Positions 1 through 9,541 are shown, counted from the stretch's first letter. The stretch is DNA of 46,484 bases from Proteiniphilum sp. UBA1403 (GCA_002305715.1 DBQD01000036.1:145885-192368), one strand, 5' to 3'. The notes: generated from the letters alone by a model not told the origin. Numbers and translations are program-made.

Positions 1-2778
1 AAATTTTGTATACTGATTATCACAGTAACACTGAATGCATATGCACAAGAGAATGAACGCAGTTGTAGCATTGCACCAATACAACTATCCTGTGAATATC
101 TAACAAATCCATCAGGACTGGATGTGCCTCAACCTCGCTTTAGCTGGAAACTACAGGCAACGAATGAGAATGCACATGGTCAGCGACAAACTGCTTATCG
201 GATTTTGGTAGCTAGCACATCGCAACTTCTAAACAACCTCAAAGGGGACATGTGGGACTCAGGCTGGGTGTCATCGGATGCCATGCAGTTGATAAGATAC
301 AATGGCAAACCATTGCAGTCGGATTGCAAATACTTCTGGAAAGTATCGGTTAAAGATGAAAAAAACATCGAATCCGGATTTGGGGAGGTAGCTGAGTGGA
401 GTACCGGCCTATTTACACAACAAGAATGGACAGCGAAATGGATTGGCACTGGTGAAGTTTATAAGCCGGAAGAGGGGGGGAATAAAATGCATGACCCCTT
501 GTTCAGAAAGACATTTACTTTACAAGAAAAGCCGACAAAAGCTACCTTCTTCGTGGCTTCGGTGGGATATCACGAGGTGTATGTAAACGGACAGAGAATA
601 GGTGAAAACCTTTTTGCTCCAGCTGTAACCGATCATACCAAACGTGCACGCTACATCGCCTATGAGATAGCACCAGCATTACAACGAGGCGACAATGTTA
701 TTACATTGTGGTTGGGAACATCCTGGTCTATTTATGCGCCTTATGCAACAGATGATAAACCTCGTTCTCCCATTGTAATTGCGCAGGTTGATCTTTTTAA
801 TAAAAATGGAAGAAAGGTAAATCGTATTGCAACGGATGAAAGTTGGAAAACCCATCCGAGTCCCAATTTACTGACCGGCAACTGGGGTTTTGGTGTAGGA
901 GGCTACGGAGGTGAAATCTGGGATGCTCGCAAAGAGGTAAACGATTGGAATTGTATTGATTTCGATGATCGGTCGTGGAAGAATGTACATGTTTTTTCAC
1001 CCAACCTCACGCTTTCTGCTCAACGAGTTGAATCCAACCGAGCGATAGATGAAATAAAACCAATCGCTATTGAAACACTTCCAGATGGATCCTATCGGAT
1101 AGATATGGGTGTTAATTTCGCTGGCATTACTTCTGTACGAGTAAAAGGCAATCCTGGGGATACGATCCGTTTCTTATATTCCGAAAGAGCGCAATCGGAA
1201 ATGACATTCAACCTACAGAGCGCCTATGTAATGGGTAGCTCTGGGGAAGGTCTCTTTCGGAACAGATTTAACTATATGTCTGGAAGATGGATCACCGTCA
1301 AAGGAGCTTCTTCTCCTCCCCGTTTGGATGATATCAAAGGGTGGATGGTTCGCACCGATTATGAGGATGCAACGACCTTTATCTGTTCCGATTCATTGCA
1401 GAATTGGATCTATAGTACCGTAAAATGGACCTTCGAAAACTTATCACTGGGCGGTTATATTGTAGACTGTCCACAACGTGAACGTTTTGGTTACGGTGGT
1501 GATGCTCATGCTACTTCAGAGACGGGATTGCTCAACTATAAACTGGGAGCCTTCTACAGTAAATGGCTGGAAGACTGGCGCGATGTGCAAGGAACGGAGC
1601 CAATGGTCGGCAACATGAACGATCTGGAGTGGGCTCGCAAGCAGGAAGGTAGTGGTCGTCATTTTGGTGGTGGTGTACTACCTCAAACGGCTCCCACCTA
1701 TCACGGGGGAGGTGGACCCGCCTGGGGGGGTATTGTAGTTACTCTCCCCTGGTTCATTTATCAGTACCATGGCGACATGGATGTACTCAATGAGAATTTT
1801 GAAATGATAAAAGGGTGGCTTGCTTTTCTGGATTCTCACGCTGAAAACAATATGCTGAAACGATATGGCGGAAGGTGGGATTTCTTGGGAGACTGGCTAT
1901 GGCCAGGAGCTACTGATGCGGGCATGAATAACGACTCCGATGAAAATCTCTTTTTTAATAACTGCTATTGGATCTATAACCTAAAAACAGCTGCACAGAT
2001 CGCAATACTCATCGGAAAAACTGAAGAGGCCAGAAAATGGCAACTACAGGCTGAAGCTGCCAGTAAGACAATTCATGAGAAATATTTCATCCCCAATGAT
2101 CACAATTATTCCGATGGTACAATGCGAAGTCTGACTGCGGCACTTTATGGAAATATTATGCCTGCAGAAGAACGTGTTAATGTCATGAAAAGACTAGAGC
2201 ATGAGATTCTTGTAAACAAAAAGGGACATATTGATGTAGGTATAACCGGTGGTGCAATGCTTTTCAAAGTATTGCGTGAAGAGGGACGCGATGATCTGAT
2301 CTATTCCATGACATCTCAAACAACCTATCCGAGTTGGGGATTTATGCAGAAAAATGATGCCACTACTATCTGGGAGATGTGGGAGAAAGAGCTTACGGGT
2401 CATTCCCTCCTACACAGTTCATTTCTATATCCCGGGGCATGGTATATTGATGGAGTAGCAGGTATACGATTGGATAGCAATGTACCGGGTTACAGGAGTT
2501 TTCATATCAGAATACCGCATCTTTCTGAATCTCAGGTCTCTTGGTCACACACAGAATTCGACTCTCCATCAGGCCTGATCAGATCCTCTTGGAAACGGAC
2601 AAATGGAAGTTTACAAGTGGAGGTAACCGTTCCTCCAAACTGTAACGCTACTGTGTGGTTTCCCGATGAAGGAGGTAAGAAGGTGGTGGAGAATTCCGGT
2701 CTTTCGATACAGAAGGTAAAGAAAGATGGATATTTTTTATTTGAGATTACTGCAGGAACATATCTGTTTTCAAATTGA
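1..2778 (+). CDS. Alpha-L-rhamnosidase, GH78 (5' end outside window)
   Basis: Inverting glycoside hydrolase predicted to release terminal alpha-L-rhamnose from plant or bacterial glycans. The frame is open from base 1: the first visible codons encode a hydrophobic stretch ending in A-Y-A-Q, a signal peptide whose start codon lies just before the window, so a GTG at 124 is not the real start. After it come the Ig-like N-terminal domain (motif PRFSWKL), the jelly-roll rhamnosidase N domain, the (alpha/alpha)6 barrel and a C-terminal beta domain. At 1465-1503 the catalytic motif reads DCPQRERFGYGGD, whose Glu at +5 matches the general acid of BsRhaB-type enzymes. The base is the Glu of TTIWEMWE near 2370. 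It lies 104 bases ahead of a second GH78 gene on the same strand. Family is firm; the exact substrate is unknown. Confidence 0.93.
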   Translation, partial: KFCILIITVTLNAYAQENERSCSIAPIQLSCEYLTNPSGLDVPQPRFSWKLQATNENAHGQRQTAYRILVASTSQLLNNLKGDMWDSGWVSSDAMQLIRYNGKPLQSDCKYFWKVSVKDEKNIESGFGEVAEWSTGLFTQQEWTAKWIGTGEVYKPEEGGNKMHDPLFRKTFTLQEKPTKATFFVASVGYHEVYVNGQRIGENLFAPAVTDHTKRARYIAYEIAPALQRGDNVITLWLGTSWSIYAPYATDDKPRSPIVIAQVDLFNKNGRKVNRIATDESWKTHPSPNLLTGNWGFGVGGYGGEIWDARKEVNDWNCIDFDDRSWKNVHVFSPNLTLSAQRVESNRAIDEIKPIAIETLPDGSYRIDMGVNFAGITSVRVKGNPGDTIRFLYSERAQSEMTFNLQSAYVMGSSGEGLFRNRFNYMSGRWITVKGASSPPRLDDIKGWMVRTDYEDATTFICSDSLQNWIYSTVKWTFENLSLGGYIVDCPQRERFGYGGDAHATSETGLLNYKLGAFYSKWLEDWRDVQGTEPMVGNMNDLEWARKQEGSGRHFGGGVLPQTAPTYHGGGGPAWGGIVVTLPWFIYQYHGDMDVLNENFEMIKGWLAFLDSHAENNMLKRYGGRWDFLGDWLWPGATDAGMNNDSDENLFFNNCYWIYNLKTAAQIAILIGKTEEARKWQLQAEAASKTIHEKYFIPNDHNYSDGTMRSLTAALYGNIMPAEERVNVMKRLEHEILVNKKGHIDVGITGGAMLFKVLREEGRDDLIYSMTSQTTYPSWGFMQKNDATTIWEMWEKELTGHSLLHSSFLYPGAWYIDGVAGIRLDSNVPGYRSFHIRIPHLSESQVSWSHTEFDSPSGLIRSSWKRTNGSLQVEVTVPPNCNATVWFPDEGGKKVVENSGLSIQKVKKDGYFLFEITAGTYLFSN

Positions 2779-2811
2779 TAATCATTCATCTATTGACTTT
2801 ATTATATTTTC

Positions 2812-2840
2812 TTGACCCAATTGATCTATCGATAAGTTTA
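2812..2840 (+). promoter_or_regulatory. Possible promoter for the second GH78 gene
   Basis: TTG at 2812-2814 is followed after 18 bases by TAAGTTTA at 2833-2840, one base short of the Bacteroidetes -7 consensus TAnnTTTG. It sits in the 104-base gap between the two rhamnosidase genes. The last base mismatch and AT-rich setting keep this tentative; co-transcription from upstream is also possible. Confidence 0.3.
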
Positions 2841-2882
2841 AATATGTAAAATATTTCAACCCAACCATAATAGCGGAATCGT

Positions 2883-5624
2883 ATGAAGAACATTTATTAT
2901 TTAAACGGGTTTCTGTTTGTCCTGTTTCTGTTAGTTTTGCTTCTGACCGGATGTGAGAAAGCTCAAACAGAAATTACATCCATGAAGGTGGAAATGCAGG
3001 AAAATCCAAATGGGGTGCCAACCTCTCATCCTCGTTTTTCATGGCAAATAAAATCGGAACTGCAAGATGTGATGCAGATTAGTTATCAAATTCAGGTTGC
3101 CTGCACGAAGAGTGATCTTATAAAGGAGCAGAACCTACTGTGGGACTCTGGTGTCATTGACAGCGACTTGTCTGTTTTGATACCGTATGCCGGGGAAGAA
3201 CTACGTTCTAGGAAATCCTACTTCTGGCGCGTGAAGGTTACTACCAATAAAGGCGATACAATGTGGAGCAAAATTGGACACTGGAGCATGGCTCTACTCT
3301 ATCAATCAGAATGGCAGGCGCTTTGGATTGGAGAGAACGCTCTCTCCAATGAAGGTGAAACGGATAAAGGTAACACACGACTGGCAGCACGGTATCTTCG
3401 TAAACCATTTATTGCAGGAAAGCGGGTTAAAAGGGCGATGCTCTACATTTCAGGACTAGGCAGCTATGAAGTCTATCTGAACGGAGATAAGGTCTCAGAT
3501 GACGTTTTTGCACCCACGGTCTCCTGGTATCCTGGAAGGATATACTACAACGTATATGATGTTACTGCTCTGGCCAAGAAAGGGAGAAATCTACTCGCTG
3601 TAAAGCTAGGGAACGGACGCTATTTTGGTATGAGAGATTCTCGTAGGGAGTTTTTTGGACTCCCTAGGTTATTGGCTCAACTAGAACTCGAATATGTCGA
3701 CGGAACATCGGATATCATTTTGAGTGACGCGTCATGGAGAGTAACCTCTAAAGGTCCAATTATTGCAAACAACGAATTCGATGGGGAAGAATATGACGCA
3801 CGTTTGGAAATTGATGGATGGAACAAGATTGGATTCGATGACAGCCTGTGGCAACAGGTAGACCTGATGTCTGAACCAGGTGGTGAACTTACTGCTCAAC
3901 CCAATCCCAATATAAAAGTAATGGAAGAGATCACTCCAATTGGGTTAACAGAGCTCGCCGACGGCCGATATATACTTGACATGGGACAAAACATGGTGGG
4001 TTGGTTGCGTATGAATAACCTATGGGGAAAAAAAGATCAGCCAATCACTTTTCGTTTTGCTGAACTATTAAACCTCGACAGTACACTTTATGTGGACAAC
4101 CTACGTAGTGCAAAAGTGACCGATTTGTATATTCCCTCAAGGGATGGGATGTTTAGCTGGGAGCCGTCGTTCGTTTACCATGGATTTCGCTTTGTGGAAA
4201 TTACAGGGTTGGAGGTAAAGCCTATTTTGCAAAACTTTACCGGAAGAGTCATCTATGACAAAATGGAAACAACCGGTAGTTTTGAGACAAACAATGAAAT
4301 TATAAACCAAATATTTAAAAATGCTTATTGGGGAATTCGTGGGAACTATAGGGGTATGCCGACGGACTGTCCTCAGCGTGACGAACGTCAAGGCTGGCTA
4401 GGAGATCGTGTCACAGGTTGCTTTGGTGAAGCATTTCTATTTGACAATGCATTGTTATATAGCAAATGGTTGCAGGATATTGAGGATTCTCAAAGTTCTG
4501 AGGGAAGTATTTCTGTTGTATCTCCTCGTTATTGGAGTTTCTACAACGACGATGTGACCTGGCCTGCAGCCTTTTTTTACGGTGCAAAAATGTTGTGGCA
4601 CCAGTATGGTGATACTGCTCCAATATTCCGGCACTACACATCGATGAAACGCTACCTGGAACACATTCAACAGGTGTCGATGCAAGATTACATCATCACA
4701 AAAGACTCCTATGGCGACTGGTGTATGCCTCCCGAAAGTCCGGAGTTAATCCACTCGGCCGATCCTTCACGTAAAACTGCAGGAGCCGTGTTGAGTACCA
4801 CTATGTATTATAGTCTGCTAAATATGATGTGTGAATTTGCGGAAGCTACCAACAATCGTGAAGACATACCTGGATTTCTTGCATTGGCAGATAAAATCAA
4901 ACAAGCCTATAACCGTACATATTTTAATGCTGATTCTGCTAGATATGACAACAATACAGTCACAGCTAACATGCTCTCACTGCAACTTGGACTGGCACCA
5001 AGAGAATCAAAAGAAGCAATTTTTGATAACATTGTGAAGAAAACAACAAACGATTTTGGGAGCCATGTCAGTACAGGTGTGCTGGGTATCCAACATCTGA
5101 TGCGAGGACTCACCCAGCATGGAAACGTGGATTTGGCGTACAAAATTGCCACCAACACTTCGTATCCCAGTTGGGGATATATGATTGAAAAAGGCGCAAC
5201 TACCATTTGGGAATTATGGAACGGAGACACGGCAGACCCAGCCATGAACTCAGCGAACCATGTGATGCTTTTGGGTGATCTGCTGATTTGGTATTACGAA
5301 GATTTGGCAGGCATAAAAAACTATCCGGGCACTGTCGCATATAAGAATCTGATTATGGAACCTCATTTTCCAGAAGGATTGACACATGTTAAAGCTTCGT
5401 ATAACTCTGTATATGGTGAAATAAGAAGTGAATGGAGAAAAACGGACAACTCCTTTAGTTGGGAAATAACCATTCCTGCCAACACATCGGCTACAGTTAG
5501 ACTACCCCTGTCTATGAATATAGCTACACCAGAAAGTGAAGGCGCTAGGAGTATAATACTTACTGACACCCATATTGAAATAGAATTGGGTTCAGGGACT
5601 TACTTCCTCAAGGGTAGTTACTGA
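2883..5624 (+). CDS. Alpha-L-rhamnosidase lipoprotein, GH78
   Basis: A second, divergent GH78 enzyme of 913 residues. The N-terminus is a lipoprotein signal with lipobox LTGC (Cys24), so the enzyme is probably membrane-anchored, facing the periplasm or the cell surface. Domain order is Ig-like N-terminal domain (about 30-140), rhamnosidase N domain (about 165-340), a concanavalin-like domain, the (alpha/alpha)6 catalytic barrel (about 455-800) and a C-terminal beta domain. The acid motif is DCPQRDERQGWLGD (Asp495, likely acid Glu501), the classical GH78 form, different in spacing from the DCPQRE form of the upstream gene. The base is probably Glu777 in ATTIWELWN. The two genes look like partners acting on different rhamnosyl linkages, which is an inference. 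A strong terminator follows at 5656. Confidence 0.94.
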   Translation: MKNIYYLNGFLFVLFLLVLLLTGCEKAQTEITSMKVEMQENPNGVPTSHPRFSWQIKSELQDVMQISYQIQVACTKSDLIKEQNLLWDSGVIDSDLSVLIPYAGEELRSRKSYFWRVKVTTNKGDTMWSKIGHWSMALLYQSEWQALWIGENALSNEGETDKGNTRLAARYLRKPFIAGKRVKRAMLYISGLGSYEVYLNGDKVSDDVFAPTVSWYPGRIYYNVYDVTALAKKGRNLLAVKLGNGRYFGMRDSRREFFGLPRLLAQLELEYVDGTSDIILSDASWRVTSKGPIIANNEFDGEEYDARLEIDGWNKIGFDDSLWQQVDLMSEPGGELTAQPNPNIKVMEEITPIGLTELADGRYILDMGQNMVGWLRMNNLWGKKDQPITFRFAELLNLDSTLYVDNLRSAKVTDLYIPSRDGMFSWEPSFVYHGFRFVEITGLEVKPILQNFTGRVIYDKMETTGSFETNNEIINQIFKNAYWGIRGNYRGMPTDCPQRDERQGWLGDRVTGCFGEAFLFDNALLYSKWLQDIEDSQSSEGSISVVSPRYWSFYNDDVTWPAAFFYGAKMLWHQYGDTAPIFRHYTSMKRYLEHIQQVSMQDYIITKDSYGDWCMPPESPELIHSADPSRKTAGAVLSTTMYYSLLNMMCEFAEATNNREDIPGFLALADKIKQAYNRTYFNADSARYDNNTVTANMLSLQLGLAPRESKEAIFDNIVKKTTNDFGSHVSTGVLGIQHLMRGLTQHGNVDLAYKIATNTSYPSWGYMIEKGATTIWELWNGDTADPAMNSANHVMLLGDLLIWYYEDLAGIKNYPGTVAYKNLIMEPHFPEGLTHVKASYNSVYGEIRSEWRKTDNSFSWEITIPANTSATVRLPLSMNIATPESEGARSIILTDTHIEIELGSGTYFLKGSY

Positions 5625-5655
5625 ATTCAACTAAAAATTGGGGTTAAACCCATGT

Positions 5656-5704
5656 ATAGCATCCTTTAGTAGTTTTTTCTACTGCTAAAGGATGCTATTT
5701 TTTA
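5656..5704 (+). terminator. Intrinsic terminator after the rhamnosidase pair
   Basis: An 18-bp stem (5656-5673 with 5681-5698, one G-T wobble) encloses a 7-base loop and runs into a T tract. It closes the GH78 transcript about 30 bases after the stop. The rest of the 300-base gap before the next gene is AT-rich; beyond a weak promoter-like pair (TTG 5796-5798, AATATTTG 5819-5826) I see nothing in it. Confidence 0.85.
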
Positions 5705-5924
5705 TTTGCAAAAGAATTGCCTCCTTGTGATTATTTATAATGAATTTAATTTACATCATTATCAATCTATCTTTTAGGCGTTTAACTAAATACACTTGTT
5801 TCATAACATTAAAATACCAATATTTGCAAAAAGCCGATTGATTCCATGTCTAAATAGAGAAAATTTCCAAGTTGTCGAAATACATAAACCAATGAGTATA
5901 ATTTATTAATCAACTTTTTTCAAC

Positions 5925-7202
5925 ATGAAGAATCCACATTTTATTATTCTATCGTTACTTAGCCTCCTCATAATAGCATGCGAAGGAGAACCAATTGACC
6001 CTAATCGAGTAGGTAATAGCATAAAAGTGACTGCAAATATTGAAGGTGTGAAAACACGTCTTACAGGTTCAACATGGGATAAAGGGGATGGTATTGGCAT
6101 CTATATGGTAAAGTCGGGTGTTCCCCTCAATAAATCAGCATTGGTAAAGAATGCTCATTACGAATATGATGAATCAGGCATTTTTACACCCAAAAATAAG
6201 TCACAAACTATTTATTTACCACTCAACGGTTCAGATGTAGATTTTATTGGCTACTATCCCTATCGTGAAGGTTTGACCGACTTCAACTACTCAATTGACT
6301 TGACGGTACAATCGAATCAAGCTGAACTCGACTTCATGTATGCAGACAACGTGAGAGCAAAAAACATGTCCAATAACAATGTGGACATGATTTTCTCGCA
6401 TCAACTTTCAAAAATCGTTTTGGAAATTACTCATTATAGAAACATTGACTTGAGTGATATATCGGTTATTCTTACAAACGTGCCCACTAAAGCTTCTATT
6501 AATCTCGAAAATGGAGTACTCACCAGTTCACCTGAAACAGAAGACATAGCTTTAGCCGTTAACAAGGAGGGGAGTGTTGCTGAAGCAATTCTATTACCGG
6601 GAAGTGATCTTTCGCAAAGTACACTTTGGTTCGTAATCGGTGAGAAAGAACAGGTTTTTAAGTCGACATTACCTTCAAATATTACATCGAAACCATTGGC
6701 TTCATCCACTTTACACAAAATGAACGCCACACTCCACATTGGCGATGAAAAAAGAGCAGAGATCAGTTCGGGAAGTATTATTCCCTGGATTACACCACCT
6801 TCTGAGACGATTAATGTAGAACAAACTTTGACTGATCCTCCTTCGATAAAAGGAACAATAAGCGACCCCTACACGGTAGCGCAAGCTATTGATTCACAAG
6901 GAAAAAATGATGTCTGGGTTAAAGGATATATTGTGGGAGCTTTTAACAGTTCAATCAATAAATTTGTCACCGATAGCACTGGGAGTGTGAGAACAAATAT
7001 AGCACTTGCAGATGATGTGAATGAAACCGTGATTAGCAAAATGATACCTGTGAATTTCACAACTTCGGCAATGAAAAAAGCTTTAAATATTGTAGATAAC
7101 CCGACAAATCTAACAAAATATGTATACATCAGAGGTGATTTTGCCACCTATTATTCAGTTGCAGGAGTAAGAAATGTTGATGCTTATAAGTTTATTGATT
7201 AA
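5925..7202 (+). CDS. Fimbrillin-like lipoprotein with C-terminal DUF6359-like domain
   Basis: A 425-residue secreted lipoprotein with signal peptide and Cys19 (IIAC). The N-terminal two thirds has the pattern of Bacteroidales fimbrillin or Mfa-like proteins: a conserved TRLTGSTWDKGDGIGIYM segment near residues 45-60, then a beta-rich region with a YYPYREG motif and an FSHQLSKIVLEI motif, typical of type V pilins and related surface proteins. The last roughly 120 residues (from GTISDPYTVAQAI) resemble the OB-fold-like DUF6359 domain (motif VWVKGYIVG). So it may be a surface adhesin or pilus-tip protein rather than a main-shaft pilin. No other pilus genes adjoin it. A small ORF starts 53 bases downstream on the same strand. 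Family call is from motifs by eye; function is not established. Confidence 0.75.
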   Translation: MKNPHFIILSLLSLLIIACEGEPIDPNRVGNSIKVTANIEGVKTRLTGSTWDKGDGIGIYMVKSGVPLNKSALVKNAHYEYDESGIFTPKNKSQTIYLPLNGSDVDFIGYYPYREGLTDFNYSIDLTVQSNQAELDFMYADNVRAKNMSNNNVDMIFSHQLSKIVLEITHYRNIDLSDISVILTNVPTKASINLENGVLTSSPETEDIALAVNKEGSVAEAILLPGSDLSQSTLWFVIGEKEQVFKSTLPSNITSKPLASSTLHKMNATLHIGDEKRAEISSGSIIPWITPPSETINVEQTLTDPPSIKGTISDPYTVAQAIDSQGKNDVWVKGYIVGAFNSSINKFVTDSTGSVRTNIALADDVNETVISKMIPVNFTTSAMKKALNIVDNPTNLTKYVYIRGDFATYYSVAGVRNVDAYKFID

Positions 7203-7255
7203 AAATGTAAACAAAATGGTATATACGACTGTTTGCTGATAATACATATAAAAGA

Positions 7256-7390
7256 ATGAGCAAAACAGCCTGCAAAAATATAAACTTGATAGCAATCGAA
7301 GAAGCAAAATTCATTTGTAAGAAGTGCAATGTAATGGTGAAAAAGGAAAAATATGCCTGTAAACCAAAAGAATTAAAAAAGGGAGATTAA
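7256..7390 (+). CDS. 44-residue cysteine-containing small protein
   Basis: ATG at 7256, 44 codons, TAA at 7388. The product begins MSKTACKNINLIAIEEAKF and its second half carries a C-x2-C pair (FICKKCNV) and a later Cys in a Lys-rich tail (YACKPKELKKGD). Four Cys in 44 residues, with two two residues apart, suggests a tiny zinc-ribbon-like or metal-binding fold. The stop codon lies inside the left arm of a terminator hairpin (7378), as expected for a real last gene of a transcript. I have an impression that similar Lys/Cys-rich small proteins occur in other Bacteroidales but cannot confirm it. It could be co-transcribed with the fimbrillin-like gene 53 bases upstream. Function unknown. Confidence 0.6.
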   Translation: MSKTACKNINLIAIEEAKFICKKCNVMVKKEKYACKPKELKKGD

Positions 7391-7413
7391 ATGATTGTTT
7401 AATCTCCTTTTAG
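7378..7413 (+). terminator. Terminator overlapping the small-protein stop codon
   Basis: A 14-bp stem (7378-7391 with 7398-7411, one wobble) with a 6-base loop, preceded by A residues and ending in a T run. It could work in both directions, ending the small-protein transcript. The 7414-7520 stretch up to the convergent esterase shows nothing further. Confidence 0.75.
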
Positions 7414-7520
7414 AAATAAAATGTTGTTAAGGAATATTCTCATCCATACTCTTCTATCTGGGAAACAGATGATAGATACAGTAAATTGACTACAAATTGA
7501 TTTTTTTTACTGCTTTGGAA

Positions 7521-8228
7521 TTAGTTAGATTTTCTCTTTGAAAGTGCCTCCGAAATAGCTGTCTCTACGATTGGAGCCATGATGGCATAACCCGCCTTAT
7601 TTGGATGCACGCCATCTTCAGAAAGTTCCTTGGGAAGACCATTGCGTTCATCTACCATAGCAGTAAAGTAATCACAATAAACAACTCCATGTGATATTGC
7701 ATACTGCTTAATGCGTTTGTTCAATTCAACAATCTTCGGAGCAGGATCTAAACCCCTTCGCCAAGGAAAATCGTATGCGGGTAGTACAGAACAAAGTACC
7801 ACTTGAATACCGTGGCACTGTGCCAATTCTGTCATAGAATGAATATTGTCTTCAATCATCTCTAAGGTAGAAGGGCCTGTGTTACCTGCAATGTCATTTG
7901 TTCCGGCCAAGATAACAACCACCTTTGGTTGAAGCTGTATAACATCCTGCCTGAAACGGAGCAGCATCTGAGGGGTGGTCTGACCACTTATACCCCTGTT
8001 AATATAAGGTCGATTGGAAAAAAAATCCGGAACAAGTTCAATCCACCCTTGTGTGATGGAATTGCCCATGAAAACGACTCTGTTCTCTTCTGCTTGAACA
8101 GGGGGAAGTTTTTGATTGTCTTCTCTGAAACGATTCAGATTTGCCCAGTCCTGAGCATCAACAAAAGGTAGAAAAAACATAACTGCTACGATCAAAAGAA
8201 ATAGTTTTTTTGTATTCATCGTGTTCAT
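7521..8228 (-). CDS. Secreted SGNH/GDSL-family esterase or lipase
   Basis: A 235-residue serine hydrolase of the SGNH superfamily with an N-terminal signal peptide (hydrophobic core about residues 8-24, likely cleavage after VDAQ). All four blocks are visible: block I FMGNSITQGW with nucleophile Ser57, block II RGISGQT with Gly82, block III GTND with Asn111, and block V DGVHP with Asp205 and His208. Family members remove acetyl or other acyl groups from carbohydrates or lipids. Next to rhamnosidases, a carbohydrate deacetylase role is plausible but not shown by the sequence. The start could be Met1 or Met4. It converges on the small-protein gene and diverges from the efflux operon. Confidence 0.88.
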   Translation of the reverse strand: MNTMNTKKLFLLIVAVMFFLPFVDAQDWANLNRFREDNQKLPPVQAEENRVVFMGNSITQGWIELVPDFFSNRPYINRGISGQTTPQMLLRFRQDVIQLQPKVVVILAGTNDIAGNTGPSTLEMIEDNIHSMTELAQCHGIQVVLCSVLPAYDFPWRRGLDPAPKIVELNKRIKQYAISHGVVYCDYFTAMVDERNGLPKELSEDGVHPNKAGYAIMAPIVETAISEALSKRKSN

Positions 8229-8399
8229 TATTTCGTTGTGTACATATATAAATCAGAGTTATCAAATTTAGTACTAAAAATAGTAATAAAATCATCCTCG
8301 AAGACCTGTTCGTCGGTCTTTTCGGTCGATTGGTCGATAAATAGACCTAAAAAAACTAAAATAGGATGATCCCACCAAGCAAGGTCGATTTAAAATAGG

Positions 8400-8407
8400 T
8401 AATTTTG
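8400..8407 (+). promoter_or_regulatory. Possible -7 element for the efflux operon
   Basis: TAATTTTG matches TAnnTTTG exactly, 20 bases before the adaptor start. No clear TTG is found at the expected -33 distance. The untranslated leader would be short, about 14 bases. Confidence 0.35.
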
Positions 8408-8427
8408 GGCAAATTTGTTTTATCGAC

Positions 8428-9534
8428 ATGACGAAAAAGAGCAAAATCATTGTAATTGGCTCCATCGCCCTTCTGATACTGGGAATGGCTTTCTTCCCAA
8501 AGATCAAGCAGTTGTTGACCTCTGGTGGTTCTGATGGTGCTTCTGTTCAGCGTGTTCCGAGCTTTGGAAGTAACAGATCGGAACTGGTAGTAAATGCTAC
8601 AATTTTACAACCTCAAACACTTAATAACCAGTTTGGAATCACGGGTGTTTTACTACCAGATGAAGAGGTAGACTTAACGTTTGAGTCATCTGGAAAAATC
8701 ACCAATATTTATTTTCAGGAAGGAACTTTTGTGAAAAAGGGTGATCTGTTAGCAAAAGTAAACGATGCTCCCTTGCAGGCTGAACTGAAAAAGCTGGAAG
8801 CACAACTTCCATTAGCTGAGGATCGTCTGTTCCGGCAGCAGACTCTTCTCGAGAAAGATGCCATCAGCCAAGAAACCTACCAATCGGTGTTCACTCAACT
8901 GGAGACATTGAAAGCTGATATTGAACTGGTAAAATCACGTATCCGCCAAACAGAATTGCGAGCTCCTTTTGACGGCATGATCGGGTTGAGGCAAGTAAGT
9001 GAAGGGGCTTATGCATCTCCCAATGTGGTGATTACCAATTTAACAAAAATATCCCCTCTTAAAATTGAGTTCTCGCTTACGCAAAACTTCGTGAACAAAA
9101 TAAAACCGGGTACCGAGATCATTTTCAAGGTGGAGAATGACTTGGACGAATATACTGCTTCGGTGTACGCTGTGGAATCGAGACTTGATGTGAAGACGCT
9201 CAGCCTCTTTGCAAGGGCACTTTATGCAAATGAAAACAACAAAATTAAGCCGGGTCAATCCGCTTCTGTTCGAATAAAACTCGATGAAATTAACAATGCA
9301 ATCGTAATACCGAGCATTGCCACGGTGAAGGAGATGGGACGAGACATTACCTATGTTTATGAAAATGGGAAAGCGAAAGAAGTGCAAATTATTACTGGAA
9401 TGCGTACTGCATCCTCTGTCGAAGTCGTAAATGGCCTTTCTGTGGGAGACACGCTGCTTACGACAGGTGTAATGCAATTACGGACCGGTATGCCGGTAAG
9501 AATTGATAGAATGGTTCCTAACAGCGCAGATTGA
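8428..9534 (+). CDS. RND efflux periplasmic adaptor (membrane fusion protein)
   Basis: The 368-residue HlyD/AcrA-family adaptor links the inner-membrane pump to the outer-membrane channel. It has an N-terminal membrane anchor (about residues 5-25). A lipoyl half-motif follows (IYFQEGTFVKKGDLLAKV), then a helical hairpin (about 115-170, LEAQLPLAEDRLFRQQ), the second lipoyl half (ELRAPFDGMIG), a beta-barrel and the membrane-proximal domain. No lipobox is present, so it is membrane-anchored by the N-terminal helix. First gene of a three-gene operon, ending 7 bases before the pump start. No TetR or other regulator is adjacent, so control is not evident. Confidence 0.95.
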   Translation: MTKKSKIIVIGSIALLILGMAFFPKIKQLLTSGGSDGASVQRVPSFGSNRSELVVNATILQPQTLNNQFGITGVLLPDEEVDLTFESSGKITNIYFQEGTFVKKGDLLAKVNDAPLQAELKKLEAQLPLAEDRLFRQQTLLEKDAISQETYQSVFTQLETLKADIELVKSRIRQTELRAPFDGMIGLRQVSEGAYASPNVVITNLTKISPLKIEFSLTQNFVNKIKPGTEIIFKVENDLDEYTASVYAVESRLDVKTLSLFARALYANENNKIKPGQSASVRIKLDEINNAIVIPSIATVKEMGRDITYVYENGKAKEVQIITGMRTASSVEVVNGLSVGDTLLTTGVMQLRTGMPVRIDRMVPNSAD

Positions 9535-9541
9535 TTATAAA

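Noticed and set aside
5705..5924. Promoter for the fimbrillin-like gene
   Set aside because: TTG 5796 with AATATTTG at 5819 lacks the T of TAnnTTTG; too weak to list as a feature.
9503..9541. Longer N-terminus of the RND pump starting MIEWFLTAQIDYK
   Set aside because: It overlaps the adaptor gene by 32 bases and adds residues absent from the family; ATG 9542 gives the normal start.
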